A stretch of 54,952 nt of DNA from Parabacteroides sp. (GCA_028689545.1 JAQVCX010000011.1:1-54952), one strand, 5' to 3'. Counted from the stretch's first letter, positions 38,359 to 49,649 are shown. The notes: generated by a model from the letters alone, not told the origin. Made by a program: numbers and translations.

Positions 38359-38943
38359 TTATGCTTTACGCAGTTTGTTTACTATTGCTACCAGATAACC
38401 CAAGGCGATAAACGCTCCCGGAGCCAATACGAAGATCAGCGAACCGTATTGCTCGGGCATCAAGGTCATGCTGAATAACTTACCTGTTCCCAAGAACTCA
38501 CGGCAAGCGCCCAGCAGCGTAAGAGCCATCGTGAAGCCCAGTCCCATTCCGAGACCATCGAGGGCCGACGGGATGATTCCGTTCTTCGCGGCGAAAGCCT
38601 CGGCGCGTCCTAGTACGATACAGTTCACCACGATCAGCGGGATAAACAATCCCAAGCTAGCGTATAGAGCCGGGACGAACGCTTCCATGCACATCTGCAC
38701 CACGGTTACGAACGTAGCGATCACCACGATATATCCCGGGATACGCACCAAGTCGGGGATTACGTTTTTCAAGGCCGAGATCGCGATATTCGAGCAAACC
38801 AACACGAACATCGTAGCCAATCCCATACTCATGCCGTTGATGGCCGAAGAGGTCGTTCCCAAGGTCGGACACATACCTAACAGTAGTACGAATGTCGGGT
38901 TCTCCGTGATGATACCATTCATCAATATTTTTAGATTACTCAT
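38359..38943 (-). CDS. rnfE: Rnf complex subunit RnfE
   Basis: 194 residues, about six membrane helices, paralogue of RnfA. Typical segments: NPTFVLLLGMCPTLGTTSSA with the conserved Cys, IVVNCIVLGRAEAFAAKNGI, and DGLGMGLGFTMALTLLGACR. Inner-membrane core of the Rnf pump. 17 bp after rnfG. Confidence 0.95.
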   Translation of the reverse strand: MSNLKILMNGIITENPTFVLLLGMCPTLGTTSSAINGMSMGLATMFVLVCSNIAISALKNVIPDLVRIPGYIVVIATFVTVVQMCMEAFVPALYASLGLFIPLIVVNCIVLGRAEAFAAKNGIIPSALDGLGMGLGFTMALTLLGACREFLGTGKLFSMTLMPEQYGSLIFVLAPGAFIALGYLVAIVNKLRKA

Positions 38944-38960
38944 TGCTCTGTCCTCCCTTT

Positions 38961-39575
38961 TTATTTGTTATCAGTTGAAGTGGCACCCGTTAATCCGTCT
39001 ACGCCGGCGAATGCGCTATACGCACGGTTCACGGCATCGAGAAACGCACGGCTGGAGATGGTCGCTGCCGTGATAGCGTCCACGTCGCCACCGTCTTTTG
39101 TTACTTTTAAGCCTCCGTCCGGGATCGTCCGTCCCAAGACGCTTTGCTTGTTCTTGTCCGCACGGAACCAATCTTGCATCTTGGCGCCCAAGCCCGGAGT
39201 CTCGGCGTGTTGCAATACGGAATAGTTCAAGATCTTGCCTTCCAGGTCGAAACCTACGATAACCCGTATCTCGCCGCTGAAGCCCTTTTTCGTATTACTC
39301 TCTACGGCGCCGCCAACGACTTGCCCGTCTTTCTTGGCGGGATAAATCCGGAGGGAATCACCCTCGGAGGAGACCGCCATATAAACGTCTTCGGTCGGTT
39401 TGTTGTCGAACTCGGGAGCAACGGCTTTAATCGCTTCCTCCAAGGCGGTCGCTTTGGCTACCGCTATAGGGCCGGCGGTAAACTGGTTCACTCCGGCCAG
39501 GATCGCCCCTGCTACCAAGCAAATGCCTGTTAGCGAAAGGAGCATATTAGGTAATGTTGATTTTAATTTTGCCAT
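38961..39575 (-). CDS. rnfG: Rnf complex subunit RnfG (flavoprotein)
   Basis: 204 residues: one N-terminal membrane helix and an extracytoplasmic FMN-binding domain. The flavinylation motif is DAITAATISSRAF (about 166-178), where a Thr carries covalent FMN in homologues. FSGEIRVIVGFDLEGKILNY and ETPGLGAKMQDWFRADKNKQ are family hallmarks. Two bases separate it from rnfD, so the two are tightly coupled. Covalent FMN needs an ApbE transferase, not encoded in this window. Confidence 0.95.
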   Translation of the reverse strand: MAKLKSTLPNMLLSLTGICLVAGAILAGVNQFTAGPIAVAKATALEEAIKAVAPEFDNKPTEDVYMAVSSEGDSLRIYPAKKDGQVVGGAVESNTKKGFSGEIRVIVGFDLEGKILNYSVLQHAETPGLGAKMQDWFRADKNKQSVLGRTIPDGGLKVTKDGGDVDAITAATISSRAFLDAVNRAYSAFAGVDGLTGATSTDNK

Positions 39576-39577
39576 GC

Positions 39578-40537
39578 TTACTTCCCTCCGAAATGTTTAG
39601 GTTTGATATAGCTGTTGATTAGCGGAGTAAATGCGTTCATGATTAGGATAGCGAACGACATACCTTCCGGGTAAGCTCCGAACAAGCGGATGACCGTGGT
39701 AAGGAGTCCGATTCCCACGCCATAGACCAGCATCCCGTTCTTGCTCATCGGCGAGGTCACGTAGTCCGTCGCCATGAAGATGGAGCCTAATAACAAACCG
39801 CCGGATAATAAATGAACGAACGGACTGGCGTATTGTACCGGATTCACCAAGTGCATGATGCCCGTGAATACGAATACGGTAGCCAAGATGGAAACGGGGA
39901 TCTGCCAAGTGATGATCTTTTTCCATAGCATGAATAAAAGACCGAGGATCAAGGCGACGGCGCTCACCTCACCCAAGCTTCCGCCCATCTTTCCGAGAAG
40001 CATGTCGCAAAGGCTAGGCATCTGGTCCAAGGCTCCCTCGTTCATCAATGAGAGAACCGTGGCACCTGTCGTAGCGTCCGTGTAAGCGGTCAGTTGCCCT
40101 ACCTCCGGCCAAGTCGTCATCTGCGCCGGGAAGGAGATCAATAAGAATACACGTCCGACCAGCGCCGGGTTGAAAATATTATTACCTAATCCGCCGAAAG
40201 ACATCTTACCGATGCCGATCGCCGCCAACGCTCCGATGATAATGATCCAGACCGGAAGGTTGGAAGGCAGGTTGAAGGCCAGCAACACACCCGTCAGGAT
40301 AGCGGAGCCATCGCAAAGGGTCGGTTCCTTTTTCATCAGGAATCGCTGGATCGAATACTCGAATATCATACAGGCCAGAACCGACACGACCGTAACGATC
40401 AGCGCTCCCAGGCCGAAGAAATAAAGGGATACCAAGAAAGCCGGGATAAGGGCAATCAGTACACCATACATATTTTTGCTTATGCTGTCGCCACCATGGA
40501 TGTGGGGCGAGGGCGATACGTATAAATTATTTTCCAT
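39578..40537 (-). CDS. rnfD: Rnf complex subunit RnfD (flavoprotein)
   Basis: 319 residues with about eight membrane helices, homologous to NqrB. SPSPHIHGGDSISKNMYGVL opens the protein as in RnfD elsewhere. The covalent FMN site is TDATTGATVLSLMN (about 156-169). TDYVTSPMSKNGMLVYGVGI and FGAYPEGMSFAILIMNAFTP are typical. It passes electrons within the membrane part of the pump. 12 bp after rnfC. Confidence 0.95.
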   Translation of the reverse strand: MENNLYVSPSPHIHGGDSISKNMYGVLIALIPAFLVSLYFFGLGALIVTVVSVLACMIFEYSIQRFLMKKEPTLCDGSAILTGVLLAFNLPSNLPVWIIIIGALAAIGIGKMSFGGLGNNIFNPALVGRVFLLISFPAQMTTWPEVGQLTAYTDATTGATVLSLMNEGALDQMPSLCDMLLGKMGGSLGEVSAVALILGLLFMLWKKIITWQIPVSILATVFVFTGIMHLVNPVQYASPFVHLLSGGLLLGSIFMATDYVTSPMSKNGMLVYGVGIGLLTTVIRLFGAYPEGMSFAILIMNAFTPLINSYIKPKHFGGK

Positions 40538-40549
40538 ATTGCTCTTGTT

Positions 40550-41881
40550 TTATGACTTTCTAGACCGGATAATACCCATGACTTTTCCTTTACCCAATCG
40601 GATCTGATCCAGCAACGGACGGTTGGCCGGACAGGTATAACTACACGACCCGCACTCGATACAGTCGGTGATATAGTTCTTCTCCGCCAATTCCCAGTTC
40701 TGGAACTCCGTGGCGTTCATCAATAGGGTAGGATTCAATCCCATCGGGCAGACACCTACGCATTTGGCGCAACGGACGCAATCGCGGATCGGCTTGCGGA
40801 CAGATTCCTCTTTCGTAAGCAATAAAACACCGGAGCTTCCTTTGCAAACCGGCACCTCGGCGCTGATCAACGCTTTACCCATCATCGGTCCGCCACCGAT
40901 AATCTTACCCGTGTTCTCGGGCTGGCCACCCGCGGCCTCGATCAGGCAACTGATCGGCGTTCCCATACGAACCAAGAAGTTGGAAGGGGTAGCTACCGCC
41001 TTACCCGTGATCGTCACCACACGCTCGAACAACGGCTTGTTCTTTTGTACCGCCTCGTAAACGGCGTAAGCGGTTCCCACGTTCTGTACCACGGCACCCG
41101 CCGAGATAGGAAGCGCGCCGCTCTTTACCTGACGGCGGATCACGGCGTCGATCAATTGCTTCTCGCCGCCTTGCGGATATTGCACCTTCAGCGGCATGAT
41201 CTCTATGCCTTTATAGTTTACCGCCAGCTTTTGCAGATGGGCGATAGCGTCCGGCTTGTTGTTCTCGATACCGATCACGGCCTTGCTCACATTGACGGCT
41301 TTCATCAGGATCGTGACACCGACTAGGATTTGCTCGCCTTTCTCCAGCATCAACGAATGGTCGGACGTGAGATAAGGCTCACACTCCACGGCGTTGATGA
41401 TGACGATCTCGGCCTTGTTTCCGGGAGGCGGCATCAATTTCACCTGCGTAGGGAAAGTAGCTCCACCCAGACCTACGATACCGGAAGCGGCGATCTTGTC
41501 CACGATTTCCTTGGAAGACAGCGGGCACTCTTTCACTAAGGCCTCGCCGCGGTCGATTGTCTCTTCCCATTCATCACCTTCCACATCTATATAGATAGCG
41601 GGACGTTTGTATCCGCTTGCGTCGAGAGCGTTATCTATCTTGTTCACTTTGCCGGATACGGAAGAGTGGATGTTCGCTGATACGAAACCACCCGCCTTGG
41701 CTAGCAAGGTACCCACCTTTACCAGATCCCCTTTCTTTACCACGGCCTGCGCCGGGGCGCCGATATGCTGGCTGAGGGGGATAATCACCTGTTTAGGCGT
41801 AGCGAGAGCCGTAATTTTCTTACCGGCAGACAGTTTATTCTCGGGGGGATGTATACCTCCGATTCGAAATGTCCTTAGCAT
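40550..41881 (-). CDS. rnfC: Rnf complex subunit RnfC (NADH/FMN and Fe-S)
   Basis: 443 residues. The peripheral cytoplasmic subunit where NAD(H) is thought to react. Opens with FRIGGIHPPENKLSAGKKI. NAD/FMN-binding segments are GLGGATFPTQVKLMPP and ECEPYLTSDHSLML. Two 4Fe-4S motifs near the C-terminus are CVRCAKCVGVCPMGLNP and CIECGSCSYTCPANRPL. Standard length for a short RnfC without the long repeat tail of E. coli RsxC. 11 bp after rnfB. Confidence 0.96.
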   Translation of the reverse strand: MLRTFRIGGIHPPENKLSAGKKITALATPKQVIIPLSQHIGAPAQAVVKKGDLVKVGTLLAKAGGFVSANIHSSVSGKVNKIDNALDASGYKRPAIYIDVEGDEWEETIDRGEALVKECPLSSKEIVDKIAASGIVGLGGATFPTQVKLMPPPGNKAEIVIINAVECEPYLTSDHSLMLEKGEQILVGVTILMKAVNVSKAVIGIENNKPDAIAHLQKLAVNYKGIEIMPLKVQYPQGGEKQLIDAVIRRQVKSGALPISAGAVVQNVGTAYAVYEAVQKNKPLFERVVTITGKAVATPSNFLVRMGTPISCLIEAAGGQPENTGKIIGGGPMMGKALISAEVPVCKGSSGVLLLTKEESVRKPIRDCVRCAKCVGVCPMGLNPTLLMNATEFQNWELAEKNYITDCIECGSCSYTCPANRPLLDQIRLGKGKVMGIIRSRKS

Positions 41882-41892
41882 ACTATTAGATT

Positions 41893-42828
41893 TTAATTTA
41901 GATTTGTTTTTTCTTCGATTGTAGCTTTTGGCGCGGCGGCTTCCGGTTTCACGGCTGCCTCTGCTTTCGGTGCCGGTTTCACGGTCTCCGCCTTCGGAGC
42001 GGGAGCGGCTTCCTTGCGAGGAGGGAAATTCAGCTCATGAATAGCCCCTGTCGGACATACGGCCACGCATTTGCGGCACATACGGCACTTCGTATAGTCG
42101 ATATAAGCTACGTTGTTTGTAACGGTGATCGCCTCGAACGGGCATTCCTTGGCGCATTTGCCACAACCGATGCAAGCGTTGGCGCAAGCCTTGCGAGCGA
42201 CGGCTCCCTTATCCTTATTTACGCAAGATACGTAAATGCGGCGGGATTTAGGCCCTTTCTTTCTCAGCTCGATGATACTTTTCGGGCAAGCCTTCACGCA
42301 AGCGCCGCAAGAGGTACATTTATCCTCGTCTACCTCGGCGATTCCCGTGGTCGGGTTGATGTGGATAGCGTCGAAAGCGCAGGCGTTCACGCAGTCGCCA
42401 TAACCCAGGCAACCGAATGAGCAATTCGTCTCGCCCCCGTAAAGGGTAGAGGCGATGGCGCAACTTTTCGTTCCATCATAAGCGTTCGTACGTGGGCGGG
42501 CTTGACAAGTTCCGTTGCAACGAACAACGGCTACCATGGGTTCGGCTGTACCCGCCTCTTTACCCAATATCGTAGCGACCTTGGCCATAACCGGGCCACC
42601 ACCGACGGGGCAGAGCAATCCGTCTAATGAGTCGGCTTTCACGCAAGCGCCCGCGAATCCGGCGCAACCCGGATAACCGCAACCTCCGCAGTTCGCCCCT
42701 GGAAGGACTTCCTGTACTTGCGCGATGCGAGGATCTTCATAGACTTCAAATTTCCTGGAAGCAGCGTAGAGGAAAACCGCTCCGACCGCCCCGATTGCTC
42801 CTAATGAAATAACGGCAATTAAAATCAT
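41893..42828 (-). CDS. rnfB: Rnf complex subunit RnfB (ferredoxin-type)
   Basis: 311 residues. An N-terminal membrane anchor, then a CGGCGYPGC cluster domain (about 48-65), then a cysteine-rich part with several 4Fe-4S motifs (CTSCGACVKACP, CIGCGKCAKECP, CRMCRKCVAVCP), and an Ala/Pro/Lys/Glu-rich tail from about 270. It is the entry point for electrons from reduced ferredoxin. The basic low-complexity tail is unusual compared with short RnfB forms but occurs in Bacteroidales. First structural Rnf gene, 9 bp after the RseC-like gene. Confidence 0.96.
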   Translation of the reverse strand: MILIAVISLGAIGAVGAVFLYAASRKFEVYEDPRIAQVQEVLPGANCGGCGYPGCAGFAGACVKADSLDGLLCPVGGGPVMAKVATILGKEAGTAEPMVAVVRCNGTCQARPRTNAYDGTKSCAIASTLYGGETNCSFGCLGYGDCVNACAFDAIHINPTTGIAEVDEDKCTSCGACVKACPKSIIELRKKGPKSRRIYVSCVNKDKGAVARKACANACIGCGKCAKECPFEAITVTNNVAYIDYTKCRMCRKCVAVCPTGAIHELNFPPRKEAAPAPKAETVKPAPKAEAAVKPEAAAPKATIEEKTNLN

Positions 42829-42837
42829 GATATATTA

Positions 42838-43254
42838 TCAATTAAGTTTTTTCAAAGTAAATATAAATCTTCTTTTTAGTTTGTTACGCATTAAGTATAA
42901 TAAACAATAGTAAGGTAGCAAAAGCGATAAACCGGTTAACCCGCTCGTGGTCTCGTCCCATTGTAGACTCGTGCCGATCACGATGACCCCCACGACTATC
43001 ACCAAGGGAATGACAAAAGCCAGCGCCACGGCTTGAAGCCCCATGGAATTTTGTCCGCATATCATCACTTTCTCGTTTACGTGAAACTGCCCCGACCGAT
43101 CGGGTACCTCAATGATCTTATCCTTTGTCTCGGATGCCGAGCACATAGACTGTGCGTGGCACCCCGAGCATGCGGATTGTTGGGTAATGCGGACGAAGAC
43201 GATGTCGCCATCGATCTTCTCTACGAATCCTGTATGATTTATACTTTCGCTCAT
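42838..43254 (-). CDS. RseC/MucC family membrane protein heading the Rnf operon
   Basis: 138 residues from the ATG at 43254; the frame could start at a TTG at 43287, but that lies within the likely promoter. The N-terminal cytoplasmic part carries a Cys cluster (SACSGCHAQSMCSA; Cys29, 32, 38) and is followed by two membrane helices (about 70-120). RseC-like proteins form part of the SoxR-reducing system with Rnf (Rsx) in E. coli; in anaerobes they likely help Rnf assembly or redox tuning, which is inference. The position directly ahead of rnfB supports an Rnf role. Confidence 0.88.
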   Translation of the reverse strand: MSESINHTGFVEKIDGDIVFVRITQQSACSGCHAQSMCSASETKDKIIEVPDRSGQFHVNEKVMICGQNSMGLQAVALAFVIPLVIVVGVIVIGTSLQWDETTSGLTGLSLLLPYYCLLYLMRNKLKRRFIFTLKKLN

Positions 43255-43284
43255 ATTTGTAATCTCGACATTGCAAAATTGAGG

Positions 43285-43292
43285 CAAAAGTA
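43285..43292 (-). promoter_or_regulatory. -7 element of the Rnf operon
   Basis: TACTTTTG on the minus strand, 30 bp before the ATG at 43254; the -33 region is weak. Confidence 0.5.
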
Positions 43293-43355
43293 AGTATAAT
43301 TTAGAAACTATGTCACGATTAACATAGTTTATAATTCGGAATCTGAAAACCTAGC

Positions 43356-44900
43356 TTACCATTTGTAATTAAAACCGAAACTTAACAACTCATTAAGCTG
43401 GAAATAACTCTTGTTATCCTCTGTTTTTTTCACTCCATCGTCGTATCTAAGGTGAAAATAGATACGTGTGGAGAAAAAGCGACTGATGGCCAATACCAAG
43501 GTGTTCTCGAACTCTCCGACGGTATGGTCGCCATAAGTGGTAAAGAAATACAGGCGGGATTGCCAGCTTACGTTACGGTTGAAATCGAAGGCGAGGTCCG
43601 CGCGGATCGTGGAACCGATTTGACTTAGCTTGTGGTTGAACTCGCCGGTCTCCTCGTTTTTCTTGAAACCGTGACGGCTATAATCGATCTCTTGTGTCGT
43701 ATACATATATGTATAGGAGATCGGCGCCAAGTTGGTGCTGAATTTTATCTTCTTATGCTTGTCGGTAAATTGTTTCTCCAGCTCGTATTTCATACCGAGA
43801 CCGAGGTTGATAGAGAGCGGGGCGAGAAACGCGGCCTGCTTGATGTCTTGGTTCTCTTGGTAGTTGGTGAAGAACTGGGTCTTGAACTCAGCGTCGAACG
43901 TATAGTACCATTTGTTGAACGCTTGGTAACCGACGTTGCTGTGTATACGGAACGCGTCGTCACCGATCTTATAGTTTCGCAAGGTATCCTTCGGTGCCGT
44001 GTATATGCTGGCCTTGAATTCAAGTTCGTTCGTCACTTGTACCTTGTCTTTCTTGTAGTCGTATTTTAAATTGTTCTTGGTGAACAGGTTCAAGTTGCTA
44101 CTACCACCCTTGTACCAGTTCTCCGATACGTAGTTCTGTGAGAAATGTATGGCGCTCTCGAATGCCGATATCCAGTATCTCCGCTCCGGGATAAAGCGGG
44201 TGGGAGCGTCTACGTCCTCGAAATTGGCATCTGCCTCCACCTTGATCGGCAAGTCCTCATAGATATCCTTCTTGATGAATTTAGGCTTGATCACCTCGTC
44301 GGGCAGGTCCCTCTCGGAGTAGCGGAAGAGCGTCGGGTAATTGTTCTGCACATATCGGTAAGCCATCTCCTCGAACTGCTTGTTTCGTTCCAGGTCTTTG
44401 AAGATGGAATCCGTCGGGTATAGGTTGTCATAGGGAGTCTTCTCCTTCAACGTGTCGAAATTGTAGAAGATCAAGTCCTGGGGCAGGTAATCTCCCCGGA
44501 AGACGATCGGCATGAACAAGGGGTTTACGATCATGGTATCTTGGAAGGTCATCGTATTGTCGAAGGCCATGGAAGCATCTCTTACCATACGGGCCCAATA
44601 CATCGCCTCGTCCGAGATCTCCAGCTCATCTTTTTTCAAGAAACGCAGCAGATTCGTGCTTGGGGCCAAAGGTGCCGAGTACGTCTTGTTTTGTCTCTCG
44701 AATTGTTGGCGAATGTCTACAATGTCATCTAATTCCCTTTCGTCAAGATTGACCGCGGGAATCGTATCATCCGATACGACTTGCTGTGCGGGACGTTGAA
44801 CTATCGCTCCGGTAACTAATTGGTTCTCTTGACCGTATGCCGAGCCGCCAATTAGTGAAAGTAAAAATAGCGCATACATACCATGCCTCTTCATCATCAT
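43356..44900 (-). CDS. DUF3078 outer-membrane beta-barrel protein
   Basis: 514 residues. Signal peptide (MYALFLLSLIGGSAYGQ). The middle holds a disordered or helical region; the last ~280 residues alternate in beta-strand fashion (WYKGGSSNLNLFTKNNLKYD; WYYTFDAEFKTQFFTNYQ; STRIYFHLRYDDG) and end NELLSFGFNYKW, with the terminal aromatic residue of outer-membrane proteins. DUF3078 proteins are common in Bacteroidetes with no defined role. Three consecutive Met codons open the frame (44900, 44897, 44894); the exact start is uncertain. It is upstream of the Rnf operon but has its own promoter. Confidence 0.85.
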   Translation of the reverse strand: MMMKRHGMYALFLLSLIGGSAYGQENQLVTGAIVQRPAQQVVSDDTIPAVNLDERELDDIVDIRQQFERQNKTYSAPLAPSTNLLRFLKKDELEISDEAMYWARMVRDASMAFDNTMTFQDTMIVNPLFMPIVFRGDYLPQDLIFYNFDTLKEKTPYDNLYPTDSIFKDLERNKQFEEMAYRYVQNNYPTLFRYSERDLPDEVIKPKFIKKDIYEDLPIKVEADANFEDVDAPTRFIPERRYWISAFESAIHFSQNYVSENWYKGGSSNLNLFTKNNLKYDYKKDKVQVTNELEFKASIYTAPKDTLRNYKIGDDAFRIHSNVGYQAFNKWYYTFDAEFKTQFFTNYQENQDIKQAAFLAPLSINLGLGMKYELEKQFTDKHKKIKFSTNLAPISYTYMYTTQEIDYSRHGFKKNEETGEFNHKLSQIGSTIRADLAFDFNRNVSWQSRLYFFTTYGDHTVGEFENTLVLAISRFFSTRIYFHLRYDDGVKKTEDNKSYFQLNELLSFGFNYKW

Positions 44901-44935
44901 AATTCCTTATTTACATCAGTTAGTTGTAGTGGTCG

Positions 44936-44968
44936 CAAAATTAGCTAAAAAGAATGATATATAACATA
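44936..44968 (-). promoter_or_regulatory. Promoter of the DUF3078 gene
   Basis: On the minus strand, TAATTTTG (44936-44943) with TATG (44965-44968) 21 bp upstream; one mismatch to TTTG. Confidence 0.5.
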
Positions 44969-45083
44969 TGATTGATTATTTATCTAGCTAAAAGTTGCGA
45001 TCGTTACCGCGAAGGGAAGAGAACGAAGGCATGTCTCGCGAAGGTATGTCTATCGATATTCCGCGAGAAATAAAAACATTAAA

Positions 45084-45116
45084 TTTGGCATGTCTCGATG
45101 AAAATCGCTAACTTCG
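45084..45116 (+). promoter_or_regulatory. Promoter of pyrG
   Basis: TTTG at 45084-45087, 21-bp spacer, TAACTTCG at 45109-45116 (one mismatch to TAnnTTTG). The leader is about 47 nt. Confidence 0.5.
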
Positions 45117-45157
45117 CGGTTTCGAAAAGCAGGTGTGCAATTTAAAAAGATAACTAA

Positions 45158-46777
<1,620 letters not shown>

Positions 46778-46787
46778 TAGGTGATAA

Positions 46788-48689
46788 ATGGATAAAAACA
46801 CAGTAATAGGTTTTCTGCTGATCGGTGCCGTATTATTCGCGTTTAGCTGGTTCAACCGGCCTACGCCTGAGCAGTTGGAGGCGCAACAGCGCTACCAAGA
46901 TTCAATCGCGAAGATTGAGTATGCCCAGCAACTGGAATTGCAGAAACAAGAGAGCAAGAGCGCTTTAGTGGACGACTCGTTGGAGAGCGTGCCGGACTCG
47001 GTACGAGCGCAGCGTTTGCAGCAGAGCTTCGGCGTATTTGGCGATGCCATGATGGGCACGGAAGGTTACACGACCTTGCAAAATGACGTGGTAGAGCTTC
47101 GTGTCAGCAATAAGGGCGGACGTATTTCGTACGCTCGCCTGAAGGAGTACGATACGTATAACAACGAGCCTCTCGTCTTGTTCGACGAGAAAGGGTCTAA
47201 TTTGAATTTCACCTTGGTCACGGCTACGAACCGTGTCGTGAATACGAGCGATTTATATTTCACCCCGGTTGAAGGCAGCGATCCGAATACCGTGATCATG
47301 CGTTTGAACACCGGCGAGGGGAGCCATCTGGATTTCACCTATACCTTGGAGCCGGATGATTATATGGTGCGATACCAGATTCAGGGTACGGGGTTGAACG
47401 GTGTCTTGGCACCGAGCACGAATGCCTTGGATTTGTTGTGGGAGCAAGATATCCGCCAACAAGAGAAAGGCCGTAAGTTCGAGGATCGCTACGTTACCTT
47501 GAACTATAAGTTCGTGGCGGACGATGTGGAGAACCTGAGCGAGTCGAGTAGCGACAGCAAGCAGATCTCCAACCGCTTGAAATGGATCGGCTATAAGGAT
47601 ATGTTCTTCTCTACCGTATTGATCTCGCAAGAGGGCCTTGAGGCTACGACCTTAGACTCGAAAGCGATTCCGGAGGGGGATGTGTTGAAACAATTCAAGA
47701 CGACCACTTCCGTGCCTTTCGACTTGCAGGGCAAGGAGGCAACGAACCTGTCCTTTTATTTCGGGCCGAACAAGTTCGCCTTGCTGAAGTCTTTCGATAA
47801 GGGAGCCGTCGCCGAGCAGCAACTGGATCTGGAGAAGTTGGTTCCGCTAGGTTGGGGTATCTTCCGTTGGGTGAACCAATATTTCGTGATCCCCTTGTTC
47901 GACTTCTTGGGCGGGTTTATCCATAGTTATGGTATCTTGATCCTTTTGATGACGATCATCGTGAAGATCATCCTTTTCCCGTTGACGTATAAGTCTTATA
48001 TGTCGTCCGCCAAGATGCGTGTATTGCGTCCGCAAGTGGAGGAGCTCAACGTGAAGTATCCCGGACAGGAAAAGGCTATGGAGCGGCAGAAGGCGACGAT
48101 GGAGCTATATAGCCGCGCGGGGGCGAGCCCGATGAGCGGTTGCTTGCCGATGGTGTTGCAGATGCCGATCTTGATCGCCTTATTCATGTTCTTCCCGTCG
48201 GCTATCGAGTTGCGTCACGAGAGTTTCCTTTGGGCGCACGACTTGTCTACCTACGACGCTATCTTTAGCTGGGAGCAATATATTCCGATCATCACGCCGT
48301 ATTTCGGGAATCACATCAGCTTGTTCTGTTTGTTGATGACGATCACGAATATCTTCTATACCAAGTATAACATGGAGATGACGAATACCGGGCAGCAACA
48401 GATGCCGGGCATGAAGGCCATGATGTACATGATGCCCTTGATGTTCTTGGTGTTCTTCAACCAGTACGCTTCCGGTTTGACGTATTACTATTTCATCTCT
48501 ACGTTGATCACGATCGTGCAGACATTGATTTTCCGCTATACGATCAATGAGGATAAGTTGTTGGCTAAGCTAGAGGCGAATAAACGGAAACCGATGAAGA
48601 AATCCGGTTTCATGAAACGTTTGGAAGAGGCTCAACGGGCACAGCAAGAGACGTTGCGTAAACAACAAGAGGCGAAGAAGAAAAGGTAA
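46788..48689 (+). CDS. yidC: Membrane protein insertase YidC
   Basis: 633 residues. N-terminal membrane anchor (NTVIGFLLIGAVLFAFSWFN), a large periplasmic beta-domain (about 60-360) and the conserved insertase domain (about 370-590), with KIILFPLTYKSYMSSAKMRV, SPMSGCLPMVLQMPILIALF and GLTYYYFISTLITIVQTLIF. A basic, Gln/Lys-rich tail follows (RKPMKKSGFMKRLEEAQRAQ). It inserts and folds inner-membrane proteins, alone or with SecYEG. Gram-negative type. 10 bp after pyrG; a perfect hairpin lies after its stop. Confidence 0.96.
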   Translation: MDKNTVIGFLLIGAVLFAFSWFNRPTPEQLEAQQRYQDSIAKIEYAQQLELQKQESKSALVDDSLESVPDSVRAQRLQQSFGVFGDAMMGTEGYTTLQNDVVELRVSNKGGRISYARLKEYDTYNNEPLVLFDEKGSNLNFTLVTATNRVVNTSDLYFTPVEGSDPNTVIMRLNTGEGSHLDFTYTLEPDDYMVRYQIQGTGLNGVLAPSTNALDLLWEQDIRQQEKGRKFEDRYVTLNYKFVADDVENLSESSSDSKQISNRLKWIGYKDMFFSTVLISQEGLEATTLDSKAIPEGDVLKQFKTTTSVPFDLQGKEATNLSFYFGPNKFALLKSFDKGAVAEQQLDLEKLVPLGWGIFRWVNQYFVIPLFDFLGGFIHSYGILILLMTIIVKIILFPLTYKSYMSSAKMRVLRPQVEELNVKYPGQEKAMERQKATMELYSRAGASPMSGCLPMVLQMPILIALFMFFPSAIELRHESFLWAHDLSTYDAIFSWEQYIPIITPYFGNHISLFCLLMTITNIFYTKYNMEMTNTGQQQMPGMKAMMYMMPLMFLVFFNQYASGLTYYYFISTLITIVQTLIFRYTINEDKLLAKLEANKRKPMKKSGFMKRLEEAQRAQQETLRKQQEAKKKR

Positions 48690-48712
48690 ACAATGCCTAT
48701 TCTAAAATACGA

Positions 48713-48749
48713 ACAATGCCCATCGTTAATAGCTAACGATGGGCATTGT
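48713..48749 (+). terminator. Hairpin after yidC
   Basis: Perfect 16-bp arms (ACAATGCCCATCGTTA, 48713-48728; complement 48734-48749), 5-nt loop. The T-run is short (CATTTAT), so termination is likely but not certain. Confidence 0.65.
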
Positions 48750-48755
48750 CATTTA

Positions 48756-48870
48756 TATCGCCCCGCACGTATATAGGCGATGGCCTGTGCCAGTATCGGC
48801 GTGAGGCGGTGGCGGTATCGGCGTAGGCCTACGCCGGTATACGTGTGGGGCGATGGCGGTATAGGCGCGC
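48756..48870. repeat. 22-bp tandem repeat array, locus C
   Basis: The GTAT word recurs at 48769, 48793, 48815, 48837 and 48859 (24, then 22, 22, 22 bp). Positions 48834-48855 are the exact reverse complement of the locus-A consensus unit. The array fills the space between the yidC hairpin and the kdsB stop, ending 8 bp from the stop. Confidence 0.8.
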
Positions 48871-48877
48871 GAACCTC

Positions 48878-49633
48878 TTACGATTGGCGCAAGAAGGCCA
48901 AGGCCCTCTCCATGTCCTCCGGCGTATCGATGCCGATCGTCTCTTGCTCGGTGATGCCTACCTTTATTTTATATCCGTTCTCCAACCAGCGTAATTGCTC
49001 AAGGCTTTCGGCCAGCTCTAGGGCGGATTGGGGCAACTGGGTGATTTCTTTCAGCACCTGCGCGCGATAGGCATACAATCCGATATGCTTATAAAAGGTA
49101 TGGCTAGGCAACCATTCCGTATATTTCTTGCCCCGGATATAAGGGATGATAGACCGGCTGAAATACAGGGCCTCGTTGTTTTTGTTGAGCACTACTTTCG
49201 GCGAGTTGGGATTGAAGAGGGTACTCTCGAAATCATCGTCCGCACGGAAAGGCTTTACCAATGTCGCGATTTGCGTGCTCGCGTCGGCGAAGCAGGCCTT
49301 GATCGTCTGGATTTGCTCGGGATGGATAAAAGGCTCGTCGCCTTGGATATTGACAATCACGTCATACCCTTCGCCTACTTTCTGGTAAGCCTCGTAGCAA
49401 CGATCCGTTCCGCTGCGATGCTGATCGGAGGTCATGACGACTTGGCCGCCGAAGGCCTTGACCGCTTTCTCTATCCTGCTATCGTCGGTAGCTACGCAAA
49501 CCGCGTCCAGCACATCCTTTACTTGCTCATATACACGCTGTATCATGGGCTTTCCGTTCATATCCGCTAGCGGCTTCCCCGGGAAACGGCTGGAGGCGTA
49601 TCTCGCCGGGATAATTCCTATAAACTTCATCAT
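48878..49633 (-). CDS. kdsB: 3-deoxy-manno-octulosonate cytidylyltransferase
   Basis: 251 residues. Makes CMP-Kdo from CTP and Kdo, activating Kdo for the LPS inner core. Hallmarks: [20 protein letters not shown] at the N-terminus (nucleotide-binding loop), [53 protein letters not shown] (metal Asp) and [16 protein letters not shown]. Start ATG 49633 or 49630. It begins 16 bp after the antiporter gene on the same strand, so it is probably co-transcribed with it. Confidence 0.96.
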   Translation of the reverse strand: MMKFIGIIPARYASSRFPGKPLADMNGKPMIQRVYEQVKDVLDAVCVATDDSRIEKAVKAFGGQVVMTSDQHRSGTDRCYEAYQKVGEGYDVIVNIQGDEPFIHPEQIQTIKACFADASTQIATLVKPFRADDDFESTLFNPNSPKVVLNKNNEALYFSRSIIPYIRGKKYTEWLPSHTFYKHIGLYAYRAQVLKEITQLPQSALELAESLEQLRWLENGYKIKVGITEQETIGIDTPEDMERALAFLRQS

Positions 49634-49649
49634 TCTATATCGTTTTGTT

